Shown one piece after another: positions 52,845 to 62,165 of a stretch of 64,000 bases of DNA (the first letter of the stretch is position 1; each line of letters begins with the position of its first letter). The position numbers and the translations under genes were made by a program. The notes under the pieces are model-generated. The model saw only the letters and a list, made by a program, of their open reading frames with translations. It made no database searches and was not told where the DNA came from. Source of the DNA: Prescottella subtropica (GTDB lineage Bacteria; Actinomycetota; Actinomycetes; Mycobacteriales; Mycobacteriaceae); assembly GCF_005434945.1 (NCBI RefSeq), contig NZ_SKCH01000012.1, positions 1 through 64,000 of the forward strand, in the 5' to 3' direction.

Positions 52845-54155
52845 TCACGCCGTGCACGACGACGGTGCCGGCACCCCCTCGAACCGGTCGACCATCCAGT
52901 CCAGGGCCTGCGGCAGCCCGGCCAGCATCGGCAGTCCGTGCCCGACGATCGACCCCGGCACGATCGGCGGGATCTCCGTCGTGACGAAATCGACGGTGGC
53001 GCCGCGTTCACACCAGTCGTCGGCGAGGGTGCGTGCCTGCGGGTACGGGATGACGTCGTCGTTGCGGCCCTGCACGATCAGCACCGGACTCGACGGCGTC
53101 GACCGTCCGATGCGCTGTTCGCCGACCGCGGCCCGCACCGCCGGCAGCGTGTCGATCAGCTCACCGATCGTGCGGCCGTCCCGCGTCCACGCGGACGTGT
53201 GCTGCAGCCCGTAGCGGGCGATGGTCTCCGGGACGCACTGGGTGGCGATCTCGTCGAGGGCGCCGCGGCCGGCGTCGTTGATCGCGCCGTCGATCTCGGT
53301 GCGGGTCTCCGGGTAGGTGGCGTAGATGCTGTTGATCGCGTACGCCAGCATTCCCACTCCCAGACCGCCGTCGAGGGCACCGGCCACCGCCCGCAGGTCG
53401 GCGGGCGGGCCACCCGCATACGTGCCGACGATGTTCAGTTCGGGCGCGTACTGCGGCTGCATCTCGGCCGCGGATGCGGATGCGCCGCCGCCCTGCGAAT
53501 ACCCCCACAGCCCGATCGGGGTGTCCGCACCGACCCGGCTGCCGGGCAGCTGCTGCACGGCGCGGGCCGCGTCGAGCACCGCATGTCCCTCTGCGCGGCG
53601 GTCGACGTACGTGTGCATGCCGGCCGTCCCGAGCCCCTGGTAGTCGACGACGACCACGTCGATGCCACGGGACAGCAGCGCGTCCGCCTGCGCGATCTCG
53701 TACTCGACCGCGAAATCCAGCGGCGGCGTGTAGTGGATCATCTCGGCGAACAGCTTCGACGGCGCACACTGGTCACCCTGGCCCTGCGTGCCCGGTGCCA
53801 GCACCACCACCGGGCGCGGGCCGCCCCCGGTCCACGGGGTGCTCGCGTCGAAGAACGTGGCGGTGGTCGCGACCGCATTCCCGTGCGCGTCGGTGCTGCG
53901 GTACATGAACCGGTTCGCGCCCGACGGCCACGGCCCCTGCTGGTTCGGCACGGCCAGTGCCGGCGGATACGACTCCGACTTCAGCACCTGCCCGGGCGTC
54001 CCGGCCGGCAGCGGTGCCGGTGCCTCGTAGAACTGGTTCGGGACCGGCTCGGCCGTGGCCACGCCTGCACCCGTGGCGGTGGCCGCCACCGCCAGACACG
54101 CCCCCGCCACCGCGGCCACCCAGCGATTCCCCCTCGAGATGATCATGTCTGTCAC
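52845..54155 (-). CDS. Secreted lipase family protein (LIP-type alpha/beta hydrolase)
   Basis: The predicted 436-residue product has a signal peptide ending near ATAEP. The family core includes APGTQGQGDQCAPS, DVVVVDYQGLGTAG, and the nucleophile elbow GLWGYSQGGGA. VLIVQGRNDDVIP supplies the acid, and a His follows in GHGLPM. Four Cys could form disulfides (for example Cys in DQCAPS and DDWCERG). It probably hydrolyses esters or triglycerides outside the cell. The start is GTG; an ATG three codons in is an alternative. The C-terminus is close to the convergent CitE-like gene. Confidence 0.9.
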   Translation of the reverse strand: MTDMIISRGNRWVAAVAGACLAVAATATGAGVATAEPVPNQFYEAPAPLPAGTPGQVLKSESYPPALAVPNQQGPWPSGANRFMYRSTDAHGNAVATTATFFDASTPWTGGGPRPVVVLAPGTQGQGDQCAPSKLFAEMIHYTPPLDFAVEYEIAQADALLSRGIDVVVVDYQGLGTAGMHTYVDRRAEGHAVLDAARAVQQLPGSRVGADTPIGLWGYSQGGGASASAAEMQPQYAPELNIVGTYAGGPPADLRAVAGALDGGLGVGMLAYAINSIYATYPETRTEIDGAINDAGRGALDEIATQCVPETIARYGLQHTSAWTRDGRTIGELIDTLPAVRAAVGEQRIGRSTPSSPVLIVQGRNDDVIPYPQARTLADDWCERGATVDFVTTEIPPIVPGSIVGHGLPMLAGLPQALDWMVDRFEGVPAPSSCTA

Positions 54156-54205
54156 ATCACACGATGCCCGCGAGGATTGTCAATACTCGCGGTTACACGC
54201 ACCTG

Positions 54206-54955
54206 TCAGTGGACGAGGCCCGTCGGGGCGGTGCGGGTGTGGACGCGGTAGCCGACGTCCAGGCTCAGTCCGGGGGTCTCCGCGAAGGCCCGTGCCGCGA
54301 TCCGCTCGCTGAACTCGATGCCGAGCACGGCGCGCAGCGCGGCCCGGTCGTCGAACTGCCAGCGGGTGCGGACCTTGCGCATCGTGAAACCCTGGACGTC
54401 GAAGAACGCCTCGACGGCGGCCGGATCGTAGTGCGGCAGATCCGCACACATCCACGCCCCGTACGCCGCGACGGTGGCGTCGAGGTCGACGACCGCGAGC
54501 ACGCCCCCGGGCCGCAGCACCCGCATCGCCTCGAGAATGCCCGGGCCGCAGCCGGAGCCGAAGAAGTACGCGGTGCGCGCGTGCACGACGTCGACGCTGG
54601 AATCGGGAAGCGGCAGGGACTCCGCCGTCCCATGCAGGACCCGGATCGACGACTGCCCGGCGACCCGGTCACGGGCCGCGACGACGAGCGGCGGATGCGG
54701 TTCCACCCCGACCACCGTGCGGGCGGCGGCCGCGAACCGCGGCAGATGGAATCCGGCGCCGCAGCCGACGTCCAGGACGTCACGCCCCCGCCAGTCCGCC
54801 ACCTCGGCGAGCACACCGAACACGTCGCCGTCGACGTCCTGGGCGCGGTTCTCCGTCTCGTAGACGTCCGGCCAGTGCCAGATGTTCGGGCTCGGGATCG
54901 CTCCCCGAGCCCGAACCCGGTCGGACCGCCCGCGACTCACACCGGCACGACTCAC
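54206..54955 (-). CDS. Class I SAM-dependent methyltransferase
   Basis: The 249-residue protein has motif I VLDVGCGAGFHLPRFA, VVGVEPHPP (acidic ribose contact), a post-I LHGTAESLPLPDSSVDVVHAR and VLRPGGVLAVVDLD. The GTG start overlaps the cdsA stop, and a GTG five codons inside is an alternative. It follows cdsA in the frr-cdsA direction and is probably co-transcribed. The methyl acceptor is unknown. Confidence 0.85.
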   Translation of the reverse strand: MSRAGVSRGRSDRVRARGAIPSPNIWHWPDVYETENRAQDVDGDVFGVLAEVADWRGRDVLDVGCGAGFHLPRFAAAARTVVGVEPHPPLVVAARDRVAGQSSIRVLHGTAESLPLPDSSVDVVHARTAYFFGSGCGPGILEAMRVLRPGGVLAVVDLDATVAAYGAWMCADLPHYDPAAVEAFFDVQGFTMRKVRTRWQFDDRAALRAVLGIEFSERIAARAFAETPGLSLDVGYRVHTRTAPTGLVH

Positions 54956-55806
54956 ACCAGGGCGGTGAGGACGAGCCACGTGACGAACGCCGACGGCAGC
55001 AGCGAATCGAGACGATCCATGATGCCGCCGTGGCCGGGCAGCAGCGTGCCCATGTCCTTGATCCCCAGTTCCCGCTTGACCTGGGACTCGATCAGATCGC
55101 CCAGCGTCGCGGTGAAGACCAGCGCGACACCGAGCAGGGCCCCGACGAACGGATTCGCGTCGAGGATGAACGTGACGGTGAGGACGCCACCGATCACGCA
55201 GAACAGCAGCGACCCGGCGAAGCCCTCCCAGGACTTCTTCGGACTGATCGCCGGCACCATCGGATGTTTGCCGAAGAACACGCCGGCCACGTAGCCGCCG
55301 ACGTCCGAGCACACCACGACGATCATCAGACACAGGACCCGGCCGGGGCCGTCGTCCTGCAGCACCATCAGCGTCGCGAACGACGCCAGCAGCGGAATCC
55401 ACGCCGTCACGAACACCGCGACCGCGGTGTCGCGCAGGAAGTTGCGCGGGGTGGCCCGCAGACCGTGGTCGAACAGCCGCCACACCATGGTCACCAGCGC
55501 GGTGGCGGCGAACGCCGCCAGCACACCCTGCGGGCCGAGCGGCCAGCTGAGCCACACCATCGCCTGCCCACCGAGCAGCAGGGGGATCAGCGGAACACTG
55601 ATGTCCGCCTCACGCAGGCGGGTGGCAACCTCCCACGTCGCGACCGCGGCGGCGACCGCGACGACACCGATCCAGACCAGCGGTGCGAACACCAGGATCA
55701 GGATCAGGGCGACGCCGAGGCCACCGCCGACGGCGATCGCGGCGGGAAGGTTGCGTCCGGCCTTCGATGCAGCAGGTGCAGCGGGGGCGCCGTCAGCTTT
55801 CCCCAC
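54952..55806 (-). CDS. cdsA: Phosphatidate cytidylyltransferase (CDP-diglyceride synthase)
   Basis: The 284-residue multi-pass membrane enzyme makes CDP-diacylglycerol from phosphatidate and CTP. About eight hydrophobic helices are visible. The CDP-alcohol signature is GDLIESQVKRELGIKDMG followed by LLPGHGGIMDRLDS. SDVGGYVAGVFFGKHP and SPKKSWEG are also conserved. The N-terminus is Ala/Pro-rich and lies 2 bases after the frr stop. The start is GTG. Confidence 0.95.
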   Translation of the reverse strand: MGKADGAPAAPAASKAGRNLPAAIAVGGGLGVALILILVFAPLVWIGVVAVAAAVATWEVATRLREADISVPLIPLLLGGQAMVWLSWPLGPQGVLAAFAATALVTMVWRLFDHGLRATPRNFLRDTAVAVFVTAWIPLLASFATLMVLQDDGPGRVLCLMIVVVCSDVGGYVAGVFFGKHPMVPAISPKKSWEGFAGSLLFCVIGGVLTVTFILDANPFVGALLGVALVFTATLGDLIESQVKRELGIKDMGTLLPGHGGIMDRLDSLLPSAFVTWLVLTALV

Positions 55807-55808
55807 CT

Positions 55809-56366
55809 CTACACCTCCATCAATTCGGCTTCCTTGTGCTTCACCAGCTCGTCGATCTGGGCGACGTACCGCGCGGTGGTCTTGTCGAGCTCCTTCTCCG
55901 CCCGCCCGACCTCGTCCTCACCGGCCTCGCCGTCCTTCTGGATCCGCGACAGCTCGTCCATCGTCTTGCGGCGCACGTTGCGGATCGAGACCTTGGCGTC
56001 CTCGCCCTTACCCTTGGCCTGCTTGACGTAGTCGCGGCGGCGTTCCTCGGTGAGCTGCGGGATCGACACGCGGATCAGCGAACCGTCGTTGCTGGGGTTG
56101 ACACCCAGGTCGGAGTTGCGGATCGCGTTCTCGATCGGACCGAGCTGCGACGCCTCGTACGGCTTGATGACGACGAGCCGCGCCTCGGGCACGTTGATGC
56201 TCGCGAGCTGCGTGATCGGCGTGTACGACCCGTAGTACTCGATGCCGACCCGGTTGAACATGGCCGGGTTCGCGCGGCCGGTACGGATGGAGCTGAGGTC
56301 GTCCTTCACCACCGTGATGGCCTTCTCCATCTTCTCTTCGGCCTCGAAGAGGGCTTCATCGATCAC
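55809..56366 (-). CDS. frr: Ribosome recycling factor
   Basis: The 185-residue factor splits post-termination ribosomes together with EF-G. Characteristic segments are [51 protein letters not shown] and the C-terminal long helix [12 protein letters not shown]. The start is GTG. Gene order pyrH-frr-cdsA is conserved in actinobacteria. Confidence 0.97.
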   Translation of the reverse strand: MIDEALFEAEEKMEKAITVVKDDLSSIRTGRANPAMFNRVGIEYYGSYTPITQLASINVPEARLVVIKPYEASQLGPIENAIRNSDLGVNPSNDGSLIRVSIPQLTEERRRDYVKQAKGKGEDAKVSIRNVRRKTMDELSRIQKDGEAGEDEVGRAEKELDKTTARYVAQIDELVKHKEAELMEV

Positions 56367-56414
56367 GGCTGTTCTCCTCCAACTCGTTGTCCATCTCGAT
56401 CGTGGTGCACGGCA

Positions 56415-57143
56415 TCACGACTTGACCAGTGTTCCGATCTTCTCACCGGACACCGCGCGCGCGATATTTCCCTCGGTGAGGAGGTTGAACACCATGATCG
56501 GCATCCGGTTGTCCATGCAGAGACTGAACGCGGTGGCGTCGGCGACCTGGAGCCCCTTCTCGATCACCTCACGGTGGGTGATCTCGGTGAACATGGTCGC
56601 GTCGGGGTCCAGACGCGGGTCGGCGGTGTAGACGCCGTCGACGGCCTTCGCCATGAGGACCACCTCGGCGCCGATCTCGAGGGCACGCTGCGCGGCGGTG
56701 GTGTCGGTGGAGAAGTAGGGCATGCCCATGCCGGCACCGAAGATGACGACGCGCCCCTTCTCGAGGTGGCGGCGTGCGCGCAACGGCAGGTACGGTTCGG
56801 CGACCTGCCCCATGGTGATCGCGGTCTGCACTCGGGTGTCGACACCCTGCTTCTCCAGGAAATCCTGCAGCGCAAGGGAATTCATGACGGTTCCGAGCAT
56901 GCCCATGTAGTCCGAGCGGGCCCGGTCCATGCCTCGCTGCTGCAGTTCGGCGCCGCGGAAGAAGTTGCCGCCACCGATGACGACAGCGACCTGCACACCC
57001 GAGCGGACCACCTCGGCGATCTGGGTCGCGACGGTCGTCACGACGTCCGGATCGAGACCGACCGTGCCGCCGCCGAACATTTCACCACCGAGCTTGAGCA
57101 GTACTCGTCGGAATCCTGGACGTTCGTCGGCCGGTGCGGTCAT
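56415..57143 (-). CDS. pyrH: Uridylate kinase
   Basis: The 242-residue enzyme phosphorylates UMP to UDP in pyrimidine nucleotide synthesis. It has [13 protein letters not shown] (lysine/glycine loop), [29 protein letters not shown] and a downstream [15 protein letters not shown]. The ATG is chosen by alignment of LKLGGE close to the N-terminus. Forty-eight bases separate it from frr. Confidence 0.96.
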   Translation of the reverse strand: MTAPADERPGFRRVLLKLGGEMFGGGTVGLDPDVVTTVATQIAEVVRSGVQVAVVIGGGNFFRGAELQQRGMDRARSDYMGMLGTVMNSLALQDFLEKQGVDTRVQTAITMGQVAEPYLPLRARRHLEKGRVVIFGAGMGMPYFSTDTTAAQRALEIGAEVVLMAKAVDGVYTADPRLDPDATMFTEITHREVIEKGLQVADATAFSLCMDNRMPIMVFNLLTEGNIARAVSGEKIGTLVKS

Positions 57144-57263
57144 AGTGCTCCCTCGGTTCTGCACATCGTTCGATACTGGAAAAGTCTTGCGATCGGGCAG
57201 CGAACACCGTCATCCTGCCCCATCTCGGCGGGTTCGACCCAGTCGACCCGCCTCGCCGCACAA

Positions 57264-57305
57264 ATCGGCCCCGTACCGACCGAAAGCGGTCCGTACGGGG
57301 CCGAT
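57264..57305 (-). terminator. Terminator after tsf
   Basis: Stem ATCGGCCCCGTAC with its complement encloses an inner ACCG/CGGT pair. It starts 9 bases after the tsf stop. Confidence 0.8.
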
Positions 57306-57314
57306 GTGGGGCGA

Positions 57315-58139
57315 CTAGCTGGCGCCGACCTCGAACCGCGCGAAGCGGGTCACGGTGACACCGGCCTCCTCCAGGAGGGCCTTGACGGTCTTCTTGGAGT
57401 CGGTGACCGACGACTGCTCCAGCAGGACGACGTCCTTGAAGAAGCCGTTGACGCGACCCTCGACGATCTTCGGGAGTGCAGCCTCGGGCTTGCCCTCCTC
57501 CTTCGCCGTCTGCTCGGCGACGCGACGCTCGGCCTCGACGATGTCCGCGGGGACCTCGTCACGGCTGAGGTACTTCGCCTTCAGTGCGGCAACCTGCATG
57601 CCGGCGGCGCGGGCAGCCTCGGCGGCCGCGTCACCCTCACCGGTGTACTCGATCAGGACGCCGACGGCCGGCGGCAGATCGGAAGCACGCTTGTGCAGGT
57701 AGGTCGCGACGGCACCGTCGAAGGTGACGACGCGACGCAGCTCGAGCTTCTCGCCGATCTTGGCGGACAGCTCCTGGACCAGGGCGTCGACGGTCTTGCC
57801 GTCGACGTCGACGGCCTTGAGGGCCTCGAGGTCGGCCGGCTTCGCAGCGGCGGCAGCGGTGACGACGGCGTCGGCCAACGCCTGGAACTCGGCGTTCTTG
57901 GCGACGAAGTCGGTCTCGGCGTTCAGCTCGATCATGACGCCGTCCTTGGCGATGACCAGGCCCTCGGCGGTGGAACGCTCGGCACGCTTGCCGACGTCCT
58001 TGGCGCCCTTGATACGCAGCAACTCGACGGCCTTGTCGAAGTCGCCGTCGGTCTCGGTGAGCGCGTTCTTGCAGTCCATCATGCCGGAGCCGGTGAGCTC
58101 ACGGAGACGCTTGACGTCGGCGGCGGTGTAGTTCGCCAT
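57315..58139 (-). CDS. tsf: Elongation factor Ts
   Basis: The 274-residue guanine nucleotide exchange factor regenerates EF-Tu-GTP. The N-terminal UBA-like segment ([19 protein letters not shown]) and TDFVAKN are diagnostic. The ATG start is well placed. It lies downstream of rpsB in the same direction, separated by a hairpin that probably attenuates or terminates. Confidence 0.97.
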   Translation of the reverse strand: MANYTAADVKRLRELTGSGMMDCKNALTETDGDFDKAVELLRIKGAKDVGKRAERSTAEGLVIAKDGVMIELNAETDFVAKNAEFQALADAVVTAAAAAKPADLEALKAVDVDGKTVDALVQELSAKIGEKLELRRVVTFDGAVATYLHKRASDLPPAVGVLIEYTGEGDAAAEAARAAGMQVAALKAKYLSRDEVPADIVEAERRVAEQTAKEEGKPEAALPKIVEGRVNGFFKDVVLLEQSSVTDSKKTVKALLEEAGVTVTRFARFEVGAS

Positions 58140-58217
58140 GGGGCGATCCTCCTCGGATGAGTTTCGATGCCAGTCCCCCGGCGGATCCCACCGAGTCTGG
58201 CGAAACAGATGAGTGAA

Positions 58218-58247
58218 GCGGCCCCGACCGTAAGTGGTCGGGGCCGC
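58218..58247 (-). terminator. Hairpin between rpsB and tsf
   Basis: Stem GCGGCCCCGACC and its complement with loop GTAAGT. It lies 6 bases past the rpsB stop; partial read-through to tsf would set the ratio of S2 to EF-Ts. Confidence 0.75.
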
Positions 58248-58253
58248 ATCGGC

Positions 58254-59114
58254 TTAGGACTGCGGGGCGTCCGCGGCGGGGGCGTCACCCTCGGCTGCGG
58301 CCGGAGCCTCGGCCGGAGCCTCGGTCTCGGCTGCCGGGGCTGCCTCCGAGAGGAGCTCCTGCTCCCACTCGGCGAGCGGCTCGCCGGCTGCGGCCTCCGG
58401 CTTGGCGTCCTTGTCGGCGCTCGCACCGGCGCGGGCCTGCAGGCCCTCGGCGACGGCGGAGGCGACGACCTTGGTCAGCAGGGCGGCGCTGCGGATCGCG
58501 TCGTCGTTACCCGGGATCGGGTAGTCGACGAGGTCCGGATCGCAGTTGGTGTCGAGGACCGCGATGACCGGGATGTTCAGCTTGCGGGCCTCGCCGACGG
58601 CGATGTGCTCCTTGTTGGTGTCGACGACCCAGACGGCCGACGGAACCTTGGCCATGTCGCGGATACCACCGAGGGTGCGATCCAGCTTGGTCATCTCACG
58701 CGTGAGCATGAGGATTTCCTTCTTGGTGCGACCCTCGAAGCCACCGGTCTGCTCCATCGACTCGAGCTCCTTCAGGCGCTGCAGGCGCTTGTGGACGGTC
58801 GAGAAGTTGGTGAGCATGCCGCCGAGCCAACGCTGGTTGACGTAGGGCATGCCGACGCGGGTGGCCTCGGAAGCGATGGACTCCTGGGCCTGCTTCTTGG
58901 TGCCGACGAACAGCACGGTGCCGCCGTGGGCGACGGTCTGCTTGACGAACTCGTACGCCTTGTCGATGTACGTCAGCGTCTGCTGCAGGTCGATGATGTA
59001 GATGCCGTTGCGGTCGGTGAGGATGAACCGCTTCATCTTCGGGTTCCAACGGCGGGTCTGGTGCCCGAAGTGGGCGCCGCTGTCGAGCAGCTGGCGCATG
59101 GTCACAACAGCCAT
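58254..59114 (-). CDS. rpsB: 30S ribosomal protein S2
   Basis: The 286-residue protein has [24 protein letters not shown] and FVGTKKQAQ near the start, and [12 protein letters not shown] and [20 protein letters not shown] centrally. A C-terminal Ala/Glu-rich tail of ~50 residues follows the globular domain, longer than in E. coli but common in actinobacteria. The ATG matches the family N-terminus. Confidence 0.97.
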   Translation of the reverse strand: MAVVTMRQLLDSGAHFGHQTRRWNPKMKRFILTDRNGIYIIDLQQTLTYIDKAYEFVKQTVAHGGTVLFVGTKKQAQESIASEATRVGMPYVNQRWLGGMLTNFSTVHKRLQRLKELESMEQTGGFEGRTKKEILMLTREMTKLDRTLGGIRDMAKVPSAVWVVDTNKEHIAVGEARKLNIPVIAVLDTNCDPDLVDYPIPGNDDAIRSAALLTKVVASAVAEGLQARAGASADKDAKPEAAAGEPLAEWEQELLSEAAPAAETEAPAEAPAAAEGDAPAADAPQS

Positions 59115-59149
59115 GGCTGCGTACCTCGTCTTTCGTGTGCCGGTTGTCG

Positions 59150-59208
59150 CGAGGATCGGTGATCCTCGTCCTGGCGTCCGTTCGACGTCGGACCCGCACG
59201 AGTGCGGG
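59150..59208 (-). promoter_or_regulatory. Two hairpins in the rpsB leader
   Basis: Hairpin 1 at 59150-59168 pairs CGAGGATC with GATCCTCG over a 3-base loop; hairpin 2 at 59193-59208 pairs CCCGCAC with GTGCGGG. Both lie within 95 bases upstream of rpsB. They could be the S2 autoregulatory leader known in other bacteria. The 329-base gap between rpsB and the M23 gene also holds the inverted repeat at 59365. Confidence 0.4.
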
Positions 59209-59364
59209 ACCAGCCGACGACCGATATGGATACGGACGCGCGAAGTCGGTCTGCGCATACATCGAGATACTCGGGCACACACAGACCGCCCGACAAGTGT
59301 ACGGCCTCGCCGGGACCGCCGACGAATGCACAGGTGAACGCGTCGGGCAAGGGGGTACCCGGAT

Positions 59365-59393
59365 CTGTGGACAACGAAAATCTCCGTCCACAG
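59365..59393. promoter_or_regulatory. DnaA-box-like inverted repeat
   Basis: CTGTGGAC and GTCCACAG flank a 13-base centre. The left arm on the minus strand contains TTGTCCACA, the actinobacterial DnaA box. It lies 51 bases upstream of the M23 peptidase gene. Confidence 0.4.
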
Positions 59394-59443
59394 ATGTGCC
59401 GTGGACCGTCCACGCACCCGTCCGGGTCGGCAGGGTCGACGGC

Positions 59444-59989
59444 ATGGTCACGACTCCCGCATCCCGCCTGTTCACCCGCATCGTGGTCGCGTCGTCGGTC
59501 GTGGCCGCATGCGTGTCCGGGCCGACGGCCGGCGCCGCCCCGGACCCCGGCGCGACGTTCACGTGGCCGCTCCGCCCCCGCCCGCACGTGACGCGCCCGT
59601 TCGACGAGCCGGAACACGACTGGCTGCCCGGCCACCGCGGCGTCGACCTGGGTGCGACGCCCGGGCAGGCGGTGTACGCGGCGGGTGCGGGCACGGTGGT
59701 GTTCGCCGGGACGGTCGCCGGTAGACCCGTTGTCTCGGTGGAGCATCCGAGCGGGCTGCGGACCACCTACGAACCCGTCGATGCGGCGGTCACAGCGGGC
59801 AGCCGGATCGGCCGCGGTGATCCGCTCGGCACCGTCGCCGCCGGTCACCCCGAGTGCGCGGCGGCCGCGTGCCTGCACTGGGGGGCGAGGCGCGGCCGCG
59901 ACGACTACCTCGATCCGCTGCCGCTGGTGCGGGCGGTGCGGATCCGGCTGCTACCGGTCGAGGGAAGACCCGGTCATGCCCGTGGGTGA
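59444..59989 (+). CDS. Secreted M23 (LytM-type) peptidase
   Basis: The 181-residue protein has a signal peptide (residues 1-32, ending GPTAGAAPD) and one M23 domain. The zinc ligands are His and Asp in GHRGVDLG and the His in CLHWG; the usual HxH motif has Cys at the first position. Whether it is an active endopeptidase or a regulatory LytM domain is uncertain. Homologue in M. tuberculosis: Rv2891, in the same position beside rpsB. Its 3' end overlaps that of convergent xerC by 16 bases. Confidence 0.85.
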   Translation: MVTTPASRLFTRIVVASSVVAACVSGPTAGAAPDPGATFTWPLRPRPHVTRPFDEPEHDWLPGHRGVDLGATPGQAVYAAGAGTVVFAGTVAGRPVVSVEHPSGLRTTYEPVDAAVTAGSRIGRGDPLGTVAAGHPECAAAACLHWGARRGRDDYLDPLPLVRAVRIRLLPVEGRPGHARG

Positions 59990-60915
59990 GCCTGGTCGTG
60001 GACGGCGCGGAGTCGGGCGACGGAGACGTGCGTGTACAGCTGGGTCGTCGCGAGACTCGCATGTCCCAGCACTTCCTGGACGACGCGTAGGTCGGCGCCG
60101 CCTTCGAGCAGGTGGGTCGCGGCCGAGTGCCGCAGACCGTGCGGGGCGAGGTCGGGGGCGCCGGGGACCGCCTGTACGACGTCGTGGACGACGCTGCGGG
60201 CCTGGCGCGGGTCGAGGCGTCCACCGCGGCGCCCGAGCAGCAGGGCGGCGCCGGATCGCTCGTTCACCAGCTCGGGGCGTCCGGCCCGCAGCCAGGCCGT
60301 GATCGCGTCCTCGGCGGGCCGGCCGTAGGGGACGACACGTTCCTTGTCACCCTTGCCGAGGACCCGCAGGACCCGGCGGCCGTCGTCGATGTCGCCGACG
60401 TCGAGTCCGCACAGTTCGCCGACACGGATGCCGGTCGAGTACAGCAGTTCCACGATCAGCCGGTCCCGCAGCGCGACGGGATCCTCTTGCGCGGCACCGG
60501 ATTCGGCGGCAGCCATCGCGTCGACGGCCTGGTCCTGCCGCAGCACGGCCGGTAGCGTCCGGTGCGCTCTCGGCGCGGCCAACCGGATGCCGGGGTCGAG
60601 GTCGGTGCGGCCGGTGCGCTGCGCCCACGCCGTGAACCCCTTGGCCGACGACGTGCGCCGCGCGAGCGTCGTGCGCGCCACCCCGTCGGCCGCCTGTTCG
60701 CCGAGCCAGCCGCGCAGCACCCGCAGGTCCAGGTCGGCGAGTGTCGCACCCGACCGGTCCCGGTCCAGATACGCGAGCAGGCTCGTCACGTCCCCCGTGT
60801 AGGCGCGGACGGTGTGTCCGGAGCGTCCGCGTTCGAGACGCAGATGGTCGGCGTAGGCGTCGAGGTGTGCCCGCAGTCCCGGCGACAGTTCCGGGTCCGC
60901 AGCCGAGGTGTCCAT
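59974..60915 (-). CDS. xerC: Tyrosine recombinase XerC
   Basis: The 313-residue recombinase resolves chromosome dimers at dif with XerD. The catalytic set is visible: Arg164 (TGIRVGEL), Lys188 or Lys191 ([10 protein letters not shown]), His259 and Arg262 (HGLRH), His285 (LGHASL) and Tyr294 (LYTHV). The N-terminal SAM-like DNA-binding domain ([19 protein letters not shown]) is present. The neighbourhood matches M. tuberculosis Rv2894c xerC, so this is chromosomal rather than a phage integrase. Confidence 0.95.
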   Translation of the reverse strand: MDTSAADPELSPGLRAHLDAYADHLRLERGRSGHTVRAYTGDVTSLLAYLDRDRSGATLADLDLRVLRGWLGEQAADGVARTTLARRTSSAKGFTAWAQRTGRTDLDPGIRLAAPRAHRTLPAVLRQDQAVDAMAAAESGAAQEDPVALRDRLIVELLYSTGIRVGELCGLDVGDIDDGRRVLRVLGKGDKERVVPYGRPAEDAITAWLRAGRPELVNERSGAALLLGRRGGRLDPRQARSVVHDVVQAVPGAPDLAPHGLRHSAATHLLEGGADLRVVQEVLGHASLATTQLYTHVSVARLRAVHDQAHPRA

Positions 60916-60976
60916 GGCGTCCACCGTCGCGGTGGCCACGGGATTGTGCAAGTTCCCGCGCCGGTAGTGTTCTCGC

Positions 60977-62161
60977 GTGAAACGAGCGATTCCCATTCCC
61001 ATGCTCTGCGTTCTTGCTCTCCTCTCGGCGATCGCACCCCTGGCCACGGACATGTATCTGCCCGCGATGCCGTCGATGACCGACCATCTGGGCACGTCCG
61101 ACACGGCCGTCCAGTTGACGCTCGCGACGTTCATGGCGGGCCTCGGCATCGGCCAGTTGATCGTCGGGCCACTGTCCGACGGGATGGGCCGCCGCAACCT
61201 GCTGATCGTCGGCACCGTGCTGTGCGCGCTCAGTGGCGCACTGTGTGCGGTCGCCCCCAGTATCGAGATCCTCATCGCGGCCCGACTGCTGCAGGGTTTC
61301 AGCGGTGGCGCCGGGATCGTGCTGGCGCGTGCGGTGATCGCCGACCGCGCCAAGGGCGACGTCGCGGCCCGGCTGTTCAGCGTCATGATGATCATCGGCG
61401 GGGTCGCCCCCGTCGTCGCACCGCTCATGGGTGGTGCACTGCTCGGCCCGATCGGCTGGCGCGGCATCTTCTGGGTGCTGTCCGGTGCCGCCGTCGTGAT
61501 GCTGCTCGGGGTGCTGTTCCTCGTCCCGGAGACGCTGCCCGCGCAGCGCCGGCACGGTGGCGGACTGTCCGCGCTCGTCGGCAATCTCCGCTACGTCGTG
61601 ACCAACCGGATCTACCTCGGGTACGCGTTCACGTTCACGTTCGGGTTCGGCGCCCTGTTCGCGTACATCTCGGCGTCCCCGTTCGTGATGCAGGACATCC
61701 TGGGTCTGTCGCCCGGCCAGTTCTCCGTCGTGTTCGCGATCAACTCACTGGGCATCATGATCGGCAGTATCGTCAACACCAAGCTGATCGGCACGTACAC
61801 GCCGCGTCAGCTCCTCACGTTCGGTGTGGGGCTGCTCGTGTCGTCGGGGCTGCTACTGACGCTGGCCACCACGGTCGGCGGCACCCGCATCTGGTTCGTG
61901 CTGCCGCTGATGTTCAGTTCCGTCACCAGTATCGGTTTCATCATGGGCAACGCGACCGCGCTCGCGCAGGGTCAGGTGACCGAGGCCGCCGGCACCGGCT
62001 CGGCGCTCCTGGGCGCGTGCCAGTTCGGCCTGGCCGCGATCGTGACGCCGCTCGTCGGCATCGGCGGGACCGCGGTGCCGATGGCGGTCGCGATCCTCGC
62101 GTCGGGTGCGGTCGCGCTGGTGTCGCTGAAGGTCCTGGCCCGCGCCGCCCGAACGGTGTAG
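60977..62161 (+). CDS. MFS transporter, Bcr/CflA drug-resistance family
   Basis: The 394-residue protein has 12 predicted TM helices. [19 protein letters not shown] and [16 protein letters not shown] (motif A) are typical of the Bcr/CflA subfamily, as is [20 protein letters not shown]. It probably exports drugs or metabolites by proton antiport. It stands alone, divergent from xerC. Confidence 0.9.
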   Translation: MKRAIPIPMLCVLALLSAIAPLATDMYLPAMPSMTDHLGTSDTAVQLTLATFMAGLGIGQLIVGPLSDGMGRRNLLIVGTVLCALSGALCAVAPSIEILIAARLLQGFSGGAGIVLARAVIADRAKGDVAARLFSVMMIIGGVAPVVAPLMGGALLGPIGWRGIFWVLSGAAVVMLLGVLFLVPETLPAQRRHGGGLSALVGNLRYVVTNRIYLGYAFTFTFGFGALFAYISASPFVMQDILGLSPGQFSVVFAINSLGIMIGSIVNTKLIGTYTPRQLLTFGVGLLVSSGLLLTLATTVGGTRIWFVLPLMFSSVTSIGFIMGNATALAQGQVTEAAGTGSALLGACQFGLAAIVTPLVGIGGTAVPMAVAILASGAVALVSLKVLARAARTV

Positions 62162-62165
62162 CGGT

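Noticed and set aside
59974-60915. The tyrosine recombinase as a phage or island integrase
   Set aside because: It has XerC length and motifs and occupies the conserved xerC position; no attachment site or phage genes are nearby.
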